Source: Polytrichum commune (Eukaryota; Streptophyta; Polytrichopsida; Polytrichales; Polytrichaceae). Taken from it: a DNA stretch of 60,000 bases. Positions 35,174 to 48,229 of this stretch are shown here, one piece after another. The stretch is taken from NCBI GenBank assembly GCA_950295325.1, contig OX485806.1, positions 7,380,001 through 7,440,000 of the forward strand, read 5' to 3'. Made by a program: the position numbers and the translations under genes. The notes under the pieces are model-generated. The model searched no databases. It saw nothing but the letters and a program-made list of their open reading frames with translations, and was not told the origin of the DNA. Each line of letters starts with the position of its first letter. The first letter of the stretch is position 1.

Positions 35174-38100
35174 TAGTTATGAAGTTTGAACACCTACCAT
35201 TCCTGGGCATATGCACTAGAATGGGACCCATATCAAAGGCTCACATCACATGGCAACAAATGGCTACTGCGTTATTAAAAACCAATAGCAAACACTTACA
35301 ATAATATTCCGCGATATACGTTTCACTTGGTCGAAACAATGCCCACTTGGCAAGTAGTGGCCTAGTCTAGCCTAGGCTAGTTGGAGCCAACCCCGACTAA
35401 AATGTGCCACCCACCTACCGGAATCTTCTTATGAGTGCACAAGGTTGTTAGGAATTTTGGAACGCCGGGAAGTAGGAAGGATAAGAAGGCATCTTTCGAG
35501 CAAAGAAGGAAACCCCAATGAACACCCTTTTACTTATAACCAAGTGATTGGGAATTTGGGAGTGGTACAAGTAGGCGGACTCCTAGGCCTCGTACAAACT
35601 CCTTGATCGTGAATTATGTTATTGTTCTTGTTATTCTTATTATACTTTTAATGGGTAGAAAATATATAATACCCAAGATTGTTGCATATGAGCCTAATAT
35701 GCCTCGAGTTTGTGGCTCATTCTAGTCGTAGTTTTGGTGTCCTATCAATTTTTTGAAGTAAAGGGTCATTATAATATGCTTATGTGTAACTTCACTCCTA
35801 CGCAAGGGTTCTCCCACAATTGCTTCACATACGTCTTTGTGGCATCCATGAATTGAAGTACTTGTGGAACACAACCTCTAAAACGCACTTGAACACAAAG
35901 AATGGCGTGGTTTAGAGGTTAAGAATACATGTGTGTCCTTCTATTGGGAAATGGTCATGTATACCAAGGCCTATTTACACGATGGCCAAGGGATGTGAGC
36001 ATGGAATTGTGAGGGCTTTGAAACTCATTCGAAGGTTGTAGCATGGAGAATTAAAACCAAATCTTTCATGGTCACATAGCTTGTTAGTGTATGACGATTA
36101 GCATGGGTGGGCTCTTAGTTGAATGCTATCTTATTACCGTCTTATCAATGCGAGGTTCTCTACACAATAATATGTTGTAAATTGAGGGTTGTGAGATTTT
36201 GATTTTCCATGATCTTGTGATGTTGTATTAGCACATCTTTGAGTGAAGTATTGTATGGCATGAGGGCCTCATGCATGTTTGTCATCTATTCGAACCTACT
36301 TGGTCCATTAGGCCCGCATGCTATGCTATAAAACACCCTTATTATAAATCACGTATCACCCCATTGAAATGAAACTTATATGATTCTAAATATAGCAATT
36401 GAGAAGGCTTGTGAGACTACCAAATGTGAAGGTGGAGTCAAAAAGATTAATTCCCTAGAGTAGCAAAGTGCGGTGTCCTTTGTGACAAAAGGATCAATGC
36501 CAACAAGTTGTTCAAGTTGGTAGAAACTCTTGAAGCCACCTAGCGCTACACACAAACAAAAAGGCTATTCCACCACAAGGTGTTCTTCATTTTCAATAGC
36601 GTTGGAAGACCTGGATTGGCACAATTTGTTTTCTATAGGGCTTGGGAGGTTCCTTGATTCCCAACTTCAACAACGAGCCTATGGAATGAGGTGCGGGAAG
36701 CAACAACGATTTACGTTGGGATGGTATAAAGATTGTTTCAAGTACATTTCTCATTCATATTTAACAAAGTCCTGCAAGCTAGGGCAATATCGTAATTTTC
36801 TTGTACGATGGAAGGCTTAAAGGCATGCTTGAGAGCATCAAACGTAACCTTTGGCGATGTTTGAATAGAATGGATTTTCCCAATGTTGTGTAGACCCCAT
36901 CATGCCCTCGTGTGGTTGTTGTTTTGTGCCATGTGCCTAATCCTTGTCGTGCACAATTGTCCTATAATCAATGTTGTCGTATTTGTCAATTGATGTAGTG
37001 CTTAGGGTTAAGTAAACGTGCGGTATTTGCTATCTTATTTGAGTGACAAGCGCTTTAACCCCATGCAAGTTGCTTCAAGGGTGTCCCACACTTGGATGGG
37101 GCATGGGTCCCACAACTTTGGGAAACCAATGCCTCCTCTCCATACCCGGAACAAAAAGAAAAAGAAAAAGAAAAAGAAAAAAAAGGAAAACTCTTCCCTT
37201 ACACTTCAAGAGGGTGTGAGTTGCCACAATCCCATATTGAAGTGGCCTTTGTAAGCTTTGATTGTAGAGATAACTACAATAGTGCATGAAGTAGTTAAGT
37301 AGTTTCATATCACGTATTTCTCACCGACTAATTATTTGGTTTCCCACATATCGGGTGTATTTTCGTTTCAAGGTTTGTGTAATTTGGGCCTTTGTGCATT
37401 ATTGGGTAGTCCATAATGTGATTGGAGAGGTGTTGTCCCATTTGGAGACATATGGATACGTGCGGATGATTTGTGTAGTGATATGCTTATTGTGATGTTC
37501 TTGGATGTAGGATGTGCGGTGCCACATGGGTATGTTGGTGAGATGTTGAATAGAGGATGGTATTATGGTATTATGTCATAATGGGGTGATGCATGTTTGA
37601 TGGGTGTGGGTTTTTGGGTTTGTTTTGTGACATGTGTAATTTGACGAGTTCACATGTTTTTTCATTTTCCAATATGTCGGTGAGGACTTTGATTTTGTGG
37701 AAAAAAACTTAAAATTATATTTATCCATATTGGTATTTATCAACATATTATGCTTAAGATTCATGGCACTTGTTAGGGTTCTTGCAAGAAAACCTCCTCT
37801 TTTAGTTTGAAATTTATGATTTTGATGCGAATTATGGAGTCAAATCAATTTTGAAGAACATTATGAGGTATTAGAGGTTCCCAACTTTTCACCTTCAACT
37901 TACATGAATTTCACGACTCCTTCATTGGGAGGCTATTTGATCTATAAATGAAGCTATGAGGCTGCTATTATATGCCTCACACTCAATCATGTTACAAATA
38001 CCACTCATTTGGAATCCAAAGATTAATATCAACCAAGGATAGTAAAGCTTCAACTTCAATATTTGCTCAAAACAGTCTCATCTTTGTCAGAACATTACAC

Positions 38101-38285
38101 GTCTTTTCGATTGTGCTCTATGGGTCCAAGTATCACATAAGCACAATTATCCTTTAATTATGGAATTTCATGTTTATGGGGAGCATTCATGATATGTATC
38201 GTGAGCTTTTTGACAAGCACCTGTAAATTAACATAGCATTTAAATCGTAACCTCTTTCTTTCAAAAGAGATCATCATGTAGTTGC
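35174..38285. other. No gene; simple repeat and diverged repeat segment
   Basis: Holds an AAAAAG hexanucleotide repeat (37152-37190) and the 37340-37410 segment related to 8045-8110. CTAGCCTAGGCTAG (near 35370) is a 14-bp perfect palindrome. The 96-aa frame at 36530-36820 shows no known domain. Confidence 0.45.
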
Positions 38286-38288
38286 TTA

Positions 38289-38777
38289 AGCCACTTCACA
38301 CATGAGACTTAGGGCCCATGACCATTGCACTTTGAGGAGTCTCATTGGTGGAAAAAGGCGGAGCTGGTCCAAGTTTGCTTCACACCACACTTGAGAGACC
38401 AACGGAGTAAGTGAATGCCAGATGGATGTAAGATCTACATGAATTCCTACGTGGCATCAAATGGACCGTTGCTTGAATTATTTTCAAAAATCACCTCTTG
38501 GAGGTAAGCCTAACACAAACCTAGGAACCGTGACACTTTGGAATCTCACAACCTTTTATTTATTTATTTTTATCATGTGTAAGGAACCCGCATGAACAAA
38601 AATTCATTAAAATAGCCTTTGGATTTGGGCCCGGTCACATATGACTTCACACTACACTTGAGGATCCGTGACCACACTTCATGATGTTGGAGGTGTGTTG
38701 GGACGGCCTTTGGACACTTTCTTTTGGGCTCCCACAATTTCATGGTCACGGCTCTTGGCTCGTGTGTGAAGTGGCCC
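38289..38777 (+). mobile_element. MITE family 1 copy d (489 bp)
   Basis: TTA lies on both sides (38286-38288 and 38778-38780). The left end has lost two G (AGCCACTTCACACATGAG); the right end is intact (GTGTGTGAAGTGGCCC). Body order as in copies b and f: TCTCATTGGTGGAAAAAGGC, CGGAGTAAGTGAATGC, CACCTCTTGGAGGTA, GGACGGCCTTTGGACAC. Frame 38573-38797 (minus) is repeat sequence. Confidence 0.9.
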
Positions 38778-38780
38778 TTA

Positions 38781-39261
38781 CTAATGTTATGGCGCAATCT
38801 CGAAGTACGAACCCTTTGAAGTTCCGCGCACTAGCATATTGATTGATACCCTTGACAACACAAACAAAGACCCACTTGCATTTAAATCCCGAGGAGTATG
38901 GATTTATTTCTACATGTTGCACCAAATCCGCGATCCAAACATTCTCCTACTTAAGCGTAACTAACGCGGTGCGGTGCCCTTCTCGTTCACACTTCCCTCT
39001 TTGTCCCACATGAGTCACCAATTCAATGATGTGCCCGAGTCACTCATGTTTTCAAAGATAAAAGAAGGCCCAAATATAATAATGTAAGGTATGCCCGCAC
39101 ACTTCAAACATGAAAATCCATGATTCGGGCCCATGCATGCTAGTCTAGATGGGAGTTAATTTGTGTTGGCTCCCACCACTCACTTAAGGTGGGTAAGAGT
39201 GGTCCGTCAATCACTTATGTTATTGTGAGAGCATTTTTGTGTGCTAAAAATATGACTTTAG
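38781..39261. other. No gene seen
   Basis: Somewhat less AT-rich than its surroundings, with no recognisable frame or repeat. Confidence 0.5.
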
Positions 39262-39281
39262 TTTAGGGTTTAGGGTTTAGG
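39262..39281 (+). repeat. Interstitial telomeric repeat, G-rich strand
   Basis: Almost three units of TTTAGGG in the + direction, followed by degenerate GATTTGGGG. No flanking duplication was seen here, unlike the second block 440 bp away. Confidence 0.85.
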
Positions 39282-39433
39282 ATTTGGGGTATATCTATAT
39301 CAAAATATTGAAATATTGACAATCAAAATACTAATACATTGCTAATATCATTTGGCAACTCTTTGTCCAAAAAAGGAATCTTGGTCCTCGGAAGTCCTTT
39401 TTGATGTTGTAATGTTTGTTTGATCAAACATGT

Positions 39434-39862
39434 TTTATGCTGCAACCTTTGTGCAAAGGACTTAAACGGTTTAGTGGTGTTTGGTTCTTCTTACGAAGCG
39501 GTCTTTCGTGGATCATTTGGCAGCAACAAAATGATCTAGTATTTAACAATTTGTAATGGCCCATTGAGAAAACACGCCAAACCATTTGGGATGCTTTGCA
39601 GGATTATGGGAGGATTGAATGGAAACATGCTTTCAAGGACTTGGAAAAAGCCCCGGACGTGGCCTACCATGACATTCTTACCAAATTTGATCCGACTTGG
39701 AGGGTCAAATCAGGCCCTAAACCCTAAACCCTAAACCCAAATCAGGCCTTATTGTAACCCGGAGTAACTTAGTTGTTATGTGGAAGGATAGGCCACAAAT
39801 GCCCACCTGGGTTGCCCTGGTTCGCCCGGGTTGGTTGTATTTTGGGTTCTTTTGCAATTGAA
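39434..39862 (+). pseudogene. LINE-type reverse transcriptase ORF, C-terminal remnant, split by telomeric insertion
   Basis: The frame reads RFSGVWFFLRSGLSWIIWQQ, NDLVFNN, a stop (TAA at about 39555), then WPIEKTRQTIWDALQDYGRI and onward to FDPTWRVKSG at 39715. The W-x-I-W-x-x-x-N-x-L-V-F pattern after a zinc-binding region is typical of the C-terminus of plant non-LTR retrotransposon ORF2 proteins. After the 22-bp telomeric block and duplicated 10 bp (39717-39748), the same protein continues with LIVTRSNLVVMWKDRPQ and ends at a TGA near 39860. Endonuclease and polymerase domains are absent upstream. Decayed, not functional. Confidence 0.6.
39717..39738 (-). repeat. Telomeric repeat insertion with 10-bp target duplication
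   Basis: Three units of CCCTAAA (22 bp) flanked by exact direct repeats AAATCAGGCC at 39707-39716 and 39739-39748. Removing the telomeric block plus one repeat (32 bp) restores the host reading frame, so the insertion and duplication happened in one event into the LINE sequence. Confidence 0.9.
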
Positions 39863-42455
39863 TTCTCAATTTGTGCCCAAAAAAAAAACCCAATCAAAAT
39901 ACTTCAATTAATAGTACATAATGACTTCGATGGAAATAGGACCCATATGGGATGGATTAATAATCACAAACATGTGGGAGGCAAGTTCTATTCGACCTCC
40001 TTAATCTAGGTAAGATTGATTGTGCCCAACTGAGAGCAAAGAAAAACTTTGAAAGACTACACGAAGGAGGATAGTAACCGGTTTAGGGGGCCGATTGAAT
40101 TTATGGGTTTGAGACCGGATAGTTGGCCGGGGCCCAGTCAAACAAAACCATTGAGGCAAAGCTCCTGTCATTTAGGCACGGAAACTCATTCATCCGGAAG
40201 GTAGTGACATGAAGAACTACAAGGTGAGGTGTTGGATGTTTTGGGAAGGATTCAAAATAATTCACAACATTTCATCCAACATCGGTTGGAGCTTTTGTCT
40301 CCACAGTTGCACATTTGTGGATTGAAATACTATACACCGGAGATTATGGTACAAGGTTCATGTGGTGCCATAACATCACTCAGCGTGCAACTCTCGTTTT
40401 GTGGGCTTTCATAATAGAATAGTGAGGTGCTCAAAAAGTTGCGCCGGGAGACTCACATCTAGACTGAACTCTCAACATCTCATTGTTATATGATGAGGGC
40501 CCACGTTGCTAACTAATGTTATGTGCATGTTGCGAACAAATAGGAAAAAGTTTTTTAAAAAATGGTTTTAATATAACTATATTATGGTCCCGTGGGCCTT
40601 CAAGGGTTCACCATGTAGTTTAGGGGATTTTTCCCCCCAAAAAGTAAAAAAGTAAAACAGAATCCATGATTTAGTACTTGCATGAACGGAGACAAAGACA
40701 AGAGCACACTTACTTAGCCACAATCTGGAAAACAAAACTCAAGGGAGCTCATGAGCACGCCAAGAACCTCTACCTTGTCCTTAAACCCAATTGCGAACCC
40801 TAACAAGAATGGACAAGTGACTCATTTTGAGGACCATTATCATATGACAACACTGCATGAAAACATATATTGGATGAAACTAACACATCCATTATAAAAC
40901 AAAAACAAAAATTCCCTGACCCTTAGGGCCCCCCTTTGTACATCGTACCTTTACTTCAAGATTCTTCGTGGCCTATTTAAGTGTACACACTAGAGTGAAC
41001 TAAAACCTCTTCCTTATGTGTAGCACGTGGACTTATCCAACTTACACTCCCACAAACGGCCCTCGTCGCAATCCAATTAGAATGGAAACCTCAAGGATTG
41101 AAGTCTATCTAGAAAGGACTAGGTGATTCACCAACATGCCGTGTCACAAATCAATAAACGTAACATGCGTTCTTTGTACTTCTTACACACACTTTGGGTG
41201 GTTCAAAAAGCGATGGAAAAGTGGCGATTGGGCCCCCTTTGGGACACTTTTTTCCGGATGCTCCAAGAAGCTTGGACGGGGATGGGTATTGAGCGAGGGA
41301 GTGAGAACCCCACCATAACATTGGTGTGTATGATGGCAACCTAACTTTCCGTTTTGGCAAGGCCAAAGCTCCATGGTGTTTAGATAAGCTTGTTTATTTA
41401 ACGGAAGAGAAGGGGGGGGGGGGGGCAAGGAATCGTAACATCCATGTGAAATACTAGTATTCATGTATATAGATTTCATGAATGAGATTAGAGACTCCAA
41501 ATTGTTTTGGTGAAATGCACTATTGGAATCGAGCAACCCTCAACATGCAAGGGACATGATTTGACGAGAGTGAGTCGTTCGTTCATCCACGTTGGATGAA
41601 TTTATGCACCATGAACCCCGAGCCTCGTTCGGGATGTGAAGACAAAAGAAGGTGGGAGTCAAGTGTGAGCTTCAATTTAGCCCAAGCCTAATTTGACTCC
41701 AAAGATGACATCGTGGATCTAGCATCGGTTCAATCATACCCGACTAGAATGAATCAATCCTCTAACTTGAATGTAGGGTGCATGGTTTTATTATCGCCGC
41801 TTAATTGATCGTGGACGACTTACTTAGACATTGTGTGAGAATTGTATTGGGGTGTCTTATAGTCAATTTAAGTCGGTCTACAACCAAGTCGTCTATTTTG
41901 AGTTGATACAACTCCATAATTGGCAAGGTCCAATTGGGATGTGTATCATCCTCAAACTAGAGTAAGTATGTTACTATAGGTCGTCATCCCTTAGGGATGA
42001 GTCCATATAAACACCACACCCAAATAATAGCTACCCTCTTGGTCTCTAGGTAAATTCATCTATTGGGAATTTCGAAGTGCAGTGAGGGATTAAACCTCAC
42101 GGGGTGGATTCTTCATTGGAAACCTAAATGACATCTGTGAGTGACTGTGGTAAATATTTAAAACACATTATGGTTCAGACAAAAAGTAGGTGAGAATAGG
42201 TGGTAAAGTGAACTAGAAATTATTAAGTAAGCATGTACGAAAAAGGCTATAGGCTCGAGATTTCAGAAAGTCGCAATAGGAAGGACCATAGCCTTGTAGT
42301 AAGGGTAATGTTGTTTGATATCTATTGGGAGAGAGAAGGCGTATGTGACGAAAAATGGAGAAGAGAACTCTCTGGCAGACCATGGAAGTTGTGAGTAGAT
42401 GGACTCTGTTGGATTGCACATTAAAATGAATATTAATATTTTGTGACTTGAACGC
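39863..42455. other. No gene seen
   Basis: A G14 run lies at 41412-41425. Frames at 41123-41344, 41183-41536 (minus) and 40229-40414 overlap on opposite strands and are unrecognised. The latter part (42000-42455) is rich in GAGAG and TATAG words like the LTR-derived sequence further right. Confidence 0.45.
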
Positions 42456-42581
42456 AGTGGACGGAGGAGATCAGGGGAGGAGGGTTACATCGGTCAAATC
42501 CAACGGTCGAGAAAGCACATGCAACGTGGCCTCACCAGAAGCCAGAAGCTACTTTCATCGCCCATAGACTTCTTCTCGAAC
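42456..42581 (+). repeat. 126-bp dispersed repeat, copy 1
   Basis: Matches 58664-58790 at about 93%, starting AGTGGACGGAGGAGATCA and ending CATAGACTTCTTCTCGA. All eight substitutions that I count are transitions, plus one indel. Probably a piece of an LTR or leader, since LTR-like sequence follows, but the superfamily is unknown. Confidence 0.8.
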
Positions 42582-44548
42582 ATTTGTGTGAGAGACACAC
42601 TTGTAAATCAATTGTTTGAGGAGAGTCTCGAGAGGAGAGCGGGAGAGCATGAGACTCTAACCATGGTCTTGTGAATTTTTGAAGCATTTCAATGTTGGAT
42701 TTGATTGAAACTTGATTGAATCGGATTTTTTTGGATAGCAACCAAGGTGTATGTACTAGTGTGCTAATATATTTTTTCAATGTTGTAAAATAACATTTAT
42801 CAAGGATTACTATGAATTGTGGTGGTCCATTATCTGGAGTGTGAAGGAATCATTTTGAGTCAAGAGTGAGTTCACCAGATTATAGAACGTTTTGGTTGAT
42901 ATGCGTATTGACTTGAAAATTAAAATTAACTTGAGTGATTCCTAGGTTGTGTTTGCTAAGAATAAGTCAAGAGAACTTATGCTTTTGAATATCGTCTTGG
43001 ATGGTTGAAATGACTAAATTGTTACAATGAGATTGTCATATAGTCTACAATATAAAGATTGACGAATGGCTGAGGTTGCAGTATACTAAAGAATCTCTAT
43101 CTATGGGAGTGAAGTAATATTCCTAATAAAAATTGAGTTTTTTTAAACGTAAACAACTATGAGGGATTCATAGTTCGTTGGCCATTGTCTTGTGAGAATT
43201 GCCTCCAGGGTGGTTGTACTAGGGGGTAAGTTGAAAAATATGAAAACAAAGAGAAATCACCAACATGTTGTTTGCCAAAGATTGAATTAATTAATTACCA
43301 ATTATAGATTCGGACTATAGTCTTTCAAAAATCATACCCAGAGAAATTGAATCGGGTAACTACTCGTGATATCTTAAATTCATATGATATTTCCATTATA
43401 ACTCTCGTGAAGGAGGGATTCCATCTCATGTTTTTACTTTGATATGTGAGCATAACTATTGAAGTTAACGCTTTAAAAATAAATAAAAATCATTGTTGAT
43501 CGATTTCATAATACATAAGAAAGATTGTGTTAATTGTATGAAGTCACATTATTGTAGAAGGAGTGAGTCCTCGAAACGGAAGCAACTATTGCATGTACAA
43601 AGGAGGGAATAAGCATAAAATAAGTCCGAAATTCTAGAGTGTGAGTCGTACATGATAAAAGAGAAATCATGAGTAGTTGTGAATCGTATATGTAAGCTAA
43701 GAACTGTCTAAAATGTGACTTTAGTGCCCAATCTTGAGAATTTGGATGCAAGTTACATGTTATGTATGGATTAATGGGTAACGTAGAATCCCATATTAAA
43801 ATGTTTGGAGACATTGGCGAATTGGATTAACTTGACGGTAAATTCAAAAGGCCATGCTCTGTTTATAAGTTTACATTGTAAATCTCATGAAATTCTAGGA
43901 GGGATAATTTAATTGAAGGAAACATTGTCATTGTAATATCCTAGGATACATGAACATCTTGATAGAAAGTCTAGGAAGATGATCGAATTGAAAGTTTGTG
44001 AGGACTATAGTTGCACTCGTGTGAATCATATCTAATTAGTTTTATGACTTTTGGTACGCAACAAAAGGCCAATAATCAAGGCCATTGACTGCGAACGGTG
44101 CAAGGAAAATTTGAAGAGGCAAGTAATTCGGAATCCGGGTGTTGTGGTAAGTATATGTTGTTGATTAATTATGCTACAACAATTTCATAAGTTGGGGTAA
44201 TAGCTTTGAATAAAGTAAATATTGACACTTGAAGAAATTAATTAAAAGTATTAAGACAAATCAAATAAAATTTTCAGTGTAATTTTTTGAGAGAATGTGA
44301 ATGTAAAATTAAACTCTCAAGAAAAAAATTAATTCGAGGAATTATAGCTTGTTTGTTTAATCTTGTTGTGGTTTGAATTGTTGCTATAATTCATGAATGT
44401 CAAAATTACTTTGGCCAAGTCAATGTAAAATCTATTTGTTTGATAAAAAAAAATTATAGTTTATCAAAGAACAATGGAAAGACAATTGAATTGTAATTTC
44501 AAGTTACACTAAATGGAATTAATTAATACAAAACTATTGATCAACACC
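42582..44548. other. Probable decayed LTR sequence, no gene
   Basis: The words GATTCGGACTATAGTCT (43310) and GATTCGGACCATAGTCT (46501) occur once before each of the two LTR ends, spaced about 3.2 kb like those ends. This suggests that the long LTRs begin at or before these points, but the 5' limits could not be fixed. Frames here are not supported. Confidence 0.35.
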
Positions 44549-44914
44549 AAAGTGCCCTTGGCTTTGGTTAAGAGACAGAAATAAGATACTCATGCAAGAC
44601 AATTGACTTTGGTTGTGCCTATGCTTGTGCACCGCACTTGATCCAATTAAAATGAACTCGTTGACATACTATTGCATGGGTAATTAGAGTGAGGTGAGAG
44701 ACTGTCATAATTGCATGTACTGTGCATGACTGATTTTATAATCTTTTAATCAAAACATGAACTAGTAATGCTTATTAAATATAAAATAATGTATTATGAT
44801 CATGTGATTTTCCTAATAAAACTTATTTGTGACACCTAGTTGTTATATGAATCACCTTTTAAGTTTTCCCTCATTTTTCCTTGGTTGTTTGTCATATCCA
44901 AAAACTAAACTACA
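44549..44914 (+). repeat. LTR 3' part, copy A (Ty3/gypsy type)
   Basis: Aligns with 47845-48226: both start AAAGTGCCCTTGGCTTTGGT, share GCTTGTGCAC, AATGAACTC, TTATTTGTGACACCTAG and CACCTTTT, and end CTACA just before a primer-binding-site-like sequence. Identity roughly 70-75% by eye, so both are old. Confidence 0.65.
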
Positions 44915-44917
44915 TTT

Positions 44918-44935
44918 TGGTACCGTTGTCGAGGA
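44918..44935 (+). promoter_or_regulatory. Degenerate tRNA-Asp primer binding site, copy A
   Basis: TGGTACCGTTGTCGAGGA matches TGGCGCCGTTGCCGGGGA, the tRNA-Asp site used by many plant Ty3/gypsy (Athila/Tat) elements, at 14 of 18 positions. All four differences are C-to-T or G-to-A. Confidence 0.6.
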
Positions 44936-47844
44936 AGGCTTCAGTTTATTTAAGTTTAGGCATATGAGTTTGTTAGGAAATATTGATAGGTTGAATCTTG
45001 AGCGAGAAACTTAAATTAAGTCTTTGGGAAATTCAAAAAACTATTTAGGGCTTGGCAATTCTTTTGGTTACGATTGTTGATGTTGTCATGCATCACTGAA
45101 CTATGTTGTACATGTTACGAGATTCTAGGTGCCTTGGTGAATCTCATGTTAAGGTTCAAGGAATATTTGCCTCCATGTCCATTACTACATTTATTGTGGC
45201 TAGAATTGCAAACATTCACATGCTAAATGTTTTGTCAACTTACTTAATATTAATGTTTGCATAATTTCACCCCCCTCATTCCATGTGAGTGTCTGAGCGC
45301 CAGTCCTTTGCCTATGTTGTCATTCTATCGCAATGGTATCGTTGTTGTGGTTATTGTTGTATGTTATTAGACATGTGATCGTACAGAGGGAAAAAAGAGT
45401 TTCAACTAGTGGACTTACTTTATCATCTTGTGTGCACTTCTATCATTGCAATTATCATTGTAAAATTTCTAACATATACTCAGTGTAAATTGTTGTAAAT
45501 GTGAGACACACTCGGTCCCCATTGGTTGATGTTCTTTGATGTCATTTTGTTTGTAAATGGTATTTACAACTAATGCTCCTAATAACATATTGTAGATCAC
45601 CCCTCCCAATATGCAAAATATTGAATAGTATACAAAACATGCCATATCATGATAATTTGGAAACTCATGTCCCACCCAAAAAGATTGGCACATGGTATGG
45701 ACCTTTAGCTGCGTACCATGACGAGTTGTTCGTGGTTCGATAATGTGACATGTTGATGATAAGTCTATAATTGTTGTTTGTTGTTGACAAAGTTATGTAC
45801 ATTCAATTGTATGGGAATTTTCTAACGTACAATTCACTTTTGATGTTTTGGGGGTCCTCCCAACATCCACCTTTTCACGTACAGGTCACATTGGCCACCA
45901 AGATGCGTGGTGCATCCACATACGCTAGCCTCGCATATGCACAATACAGTGGTGTCATTGCCGATTGCATACTCTAGCATCATGAGTTGCTTCTTGCAGT
46001 AACCACAAACTACTTCCGTATTCGCATTTCAATTTCAATTGGAAGAGTTGGTTTTTGTGGTTGGCGCAATGGTACATATTTCAATGCACTTGCCCATGCT
46101 TGTGTAAATGATTCATGGTTTTCTAGGCTCTAGGCGAAGTGCCAAACACAATGGCCATGTGACATACCACGTGCATATGGACAGTGTACGAGTAGTTCAA
46201 TGGTGTCTGACAAATATACGAACATGTGAAGACAATTGCAAAATTAACTTTTGTCCACTCGTGCGTTTCCATGATTTAGTGAATTATGAAAGTCACATGT
46301 TGTGTATCAATCTTTGTTGTGTAAAATTTAACTTTGTTTCTCCATACTTGGAGGATGTTGGTGGTGAATGACTTCGGGTGGAATGCATAGCAATGTTCTT
46401 TGCACTTTTGTAGAACCAATTTTTGAGTTCTCTTTATTAAATAGGGAAACAATATGAAAGTAGGTAAACATTAAAGTAGATATTCAATTCTCATATGCTA
46501 AGATTCGGACCATAGTCTAGGAGATAGGAAAAAGAAGTTTGTTTTTGGGAGTTGACTATGGCCTGATAAGAAGAGTTGTAATAGGGTAGAGACATTTAAA
46601 ATATATATATATATATTCATTTTTTCATTCATTGCCAAGAAGGTAGTCGTTCTATGAAATCCTTGTTGGATTAGGGGTTGATCCCTTTGTTTTTTCTTTA
46701 TCTATCGGTCCTAGTCGAAAGGACTATTGGTAACTTTTTGCTTAGGCAGAAGTGAATCCTTAGATCATTGTTTGCATTTTTTCCTATTAATAGATGAAGA
46801 GAGTTTGAAGCAAGAGAAGATTAGTTGTATGTCATGCTCTAAGTGTATACAAACACATGACTAAGAGCAAAGATTACTTGGGATTGGTATCCTCTCCAAT
46901 GTTCACTTAATTGAGATCAATTGAGAGTGTTTGTTTAATCAAACATGTGAATGATGAGTAAAATGGGCTCATTGTAGGAACGACCTTGGGAGATTATTGA
47001 CCGATGATATTTGTGAATGAATAGCTTCTCAAGACATAGATAATGACTTGAGAGAAGTCATTAAGTAAGTTAATCGACGAAGTATTCAATTGAGAGGAGA
47101 TTCAATGACTCAACGTATTTGTAGTCCATAGCCTAAATTATAAGGAGATCCCACATGAGCACAATGGGGTAACTGACATCGTTGGTGAAGAATTGAGATA
47201 TTTTGTATTTATCTTAGGAAGACAATGCCGTGAGAATAATTGGAATGAGAACTCTACCTACTTATTTGATTGAATGAAATAAGCACAATGTGATTATAGA
47301 AATATCTTCGAGAGTCTTTGATGAATTGACCCTCCTAATTCAATGTTAAGTGTCTGAGAGAAGAAAATGTTGATTATAATCAAATTTGTACACCCAAAAA
47401 CCACCATAATATAACAATCACGAATACGTTAATCTCCAATGTTGCTTGACTATAGATTATGCATCATCTAAAGCTCAAAGAACTTCTTGAGAAGCTGAAA
47501 TTGAAATGTCAATTCTTTGGAAATTAGATTGGAGTATGGGACGGTCAATACACTATGGAACGACACAGTGAATCTCAATGGTTTGTGGAAGATGTTGAAT
47601 GAGTTTGTTTTGTCTTTCTCGATCTATTCTAATTTGAAGTGGTATTAAGTCCTTGAGTAATCGGGCTAACCGTTATTAAGATGATTAAAAGCCTATAATT
47701 AAGATGAAGCAAGAGACTATGGTCTAATAGTAAAATTAAATTAAGAAGTAATTAATGAAGACTGAGAACCTTGGAAGGATGATTGCGCTGCATTCTTTAG
47801 TTACATAAAAAATGATTAATTAATTTGAGACTATGAAATGAATC
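44936..47844. other. Between the two LTR ends; no recognisable gag or pol
   Basis: Frames at 45469-45693 (minus), 45771-45977 and 46108-46371 show no retroelement domain. A TA repeat lies near 46599-46614. The second half (46460-47844) is probably the body of LTR copy B. If copy A once had an interior, it has been lost or is unrecognisable. Confidence 0.4.
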
Positions 47845-48226
47845 AAAGTGCCCTTGGCTTTGGTTAGAAAGAGACTCGAATGTGATAGTTATGCAAGATC
47901 ATTGACGATGGATGTGCTAATGCTTGTGCACCCACGTGTGCACCACACCCGGTACAAATAGAATGAACTCACTGCCAAACTATGGTTTAGGTAATTAGTG
48001 TGAAGTGCAAGACTGCCACGATTGCTTGCACTATTGTGAGAGTCTGTGAATGTTTATCCTATAAATCATCATGCAATTGCCAATTCAAACTTAAAATAGC
48101 CTAAAATAATCTTATGATTGTACTACATGACCTTATTTGTGACACCTAGATATCACCATATCACCTTTTGAGTCTTCCCTAATTGTTTCTTTGGTTTTTT
48201 TTGTCTTATCCACAATTCTAACTACA
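47845..48226 (+). repeat. LTR 3' part, copy B (Ty3/gypsy type)
   Basis: Homologous to 44549-44914, 3.3 kb further on and in the same orientation, ending CTACA. It is followed by a primer site and a gag-like region, so it is the 5' LTR of the element below. Confidence 0.65.
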
Positions 48227-48229
48227 TTT

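Noticed and set aside
37018-37289. Lys-rich frames with repeated KEKEKEK
   Set aside because: They are the translation of an AAAAAG microsatellite.
45752-45770. GTTGATGAT as a reverse transcriptase V-D-D motif
   Set aside because: The surrounding frame has stops on both sides and no other polymerase motif.
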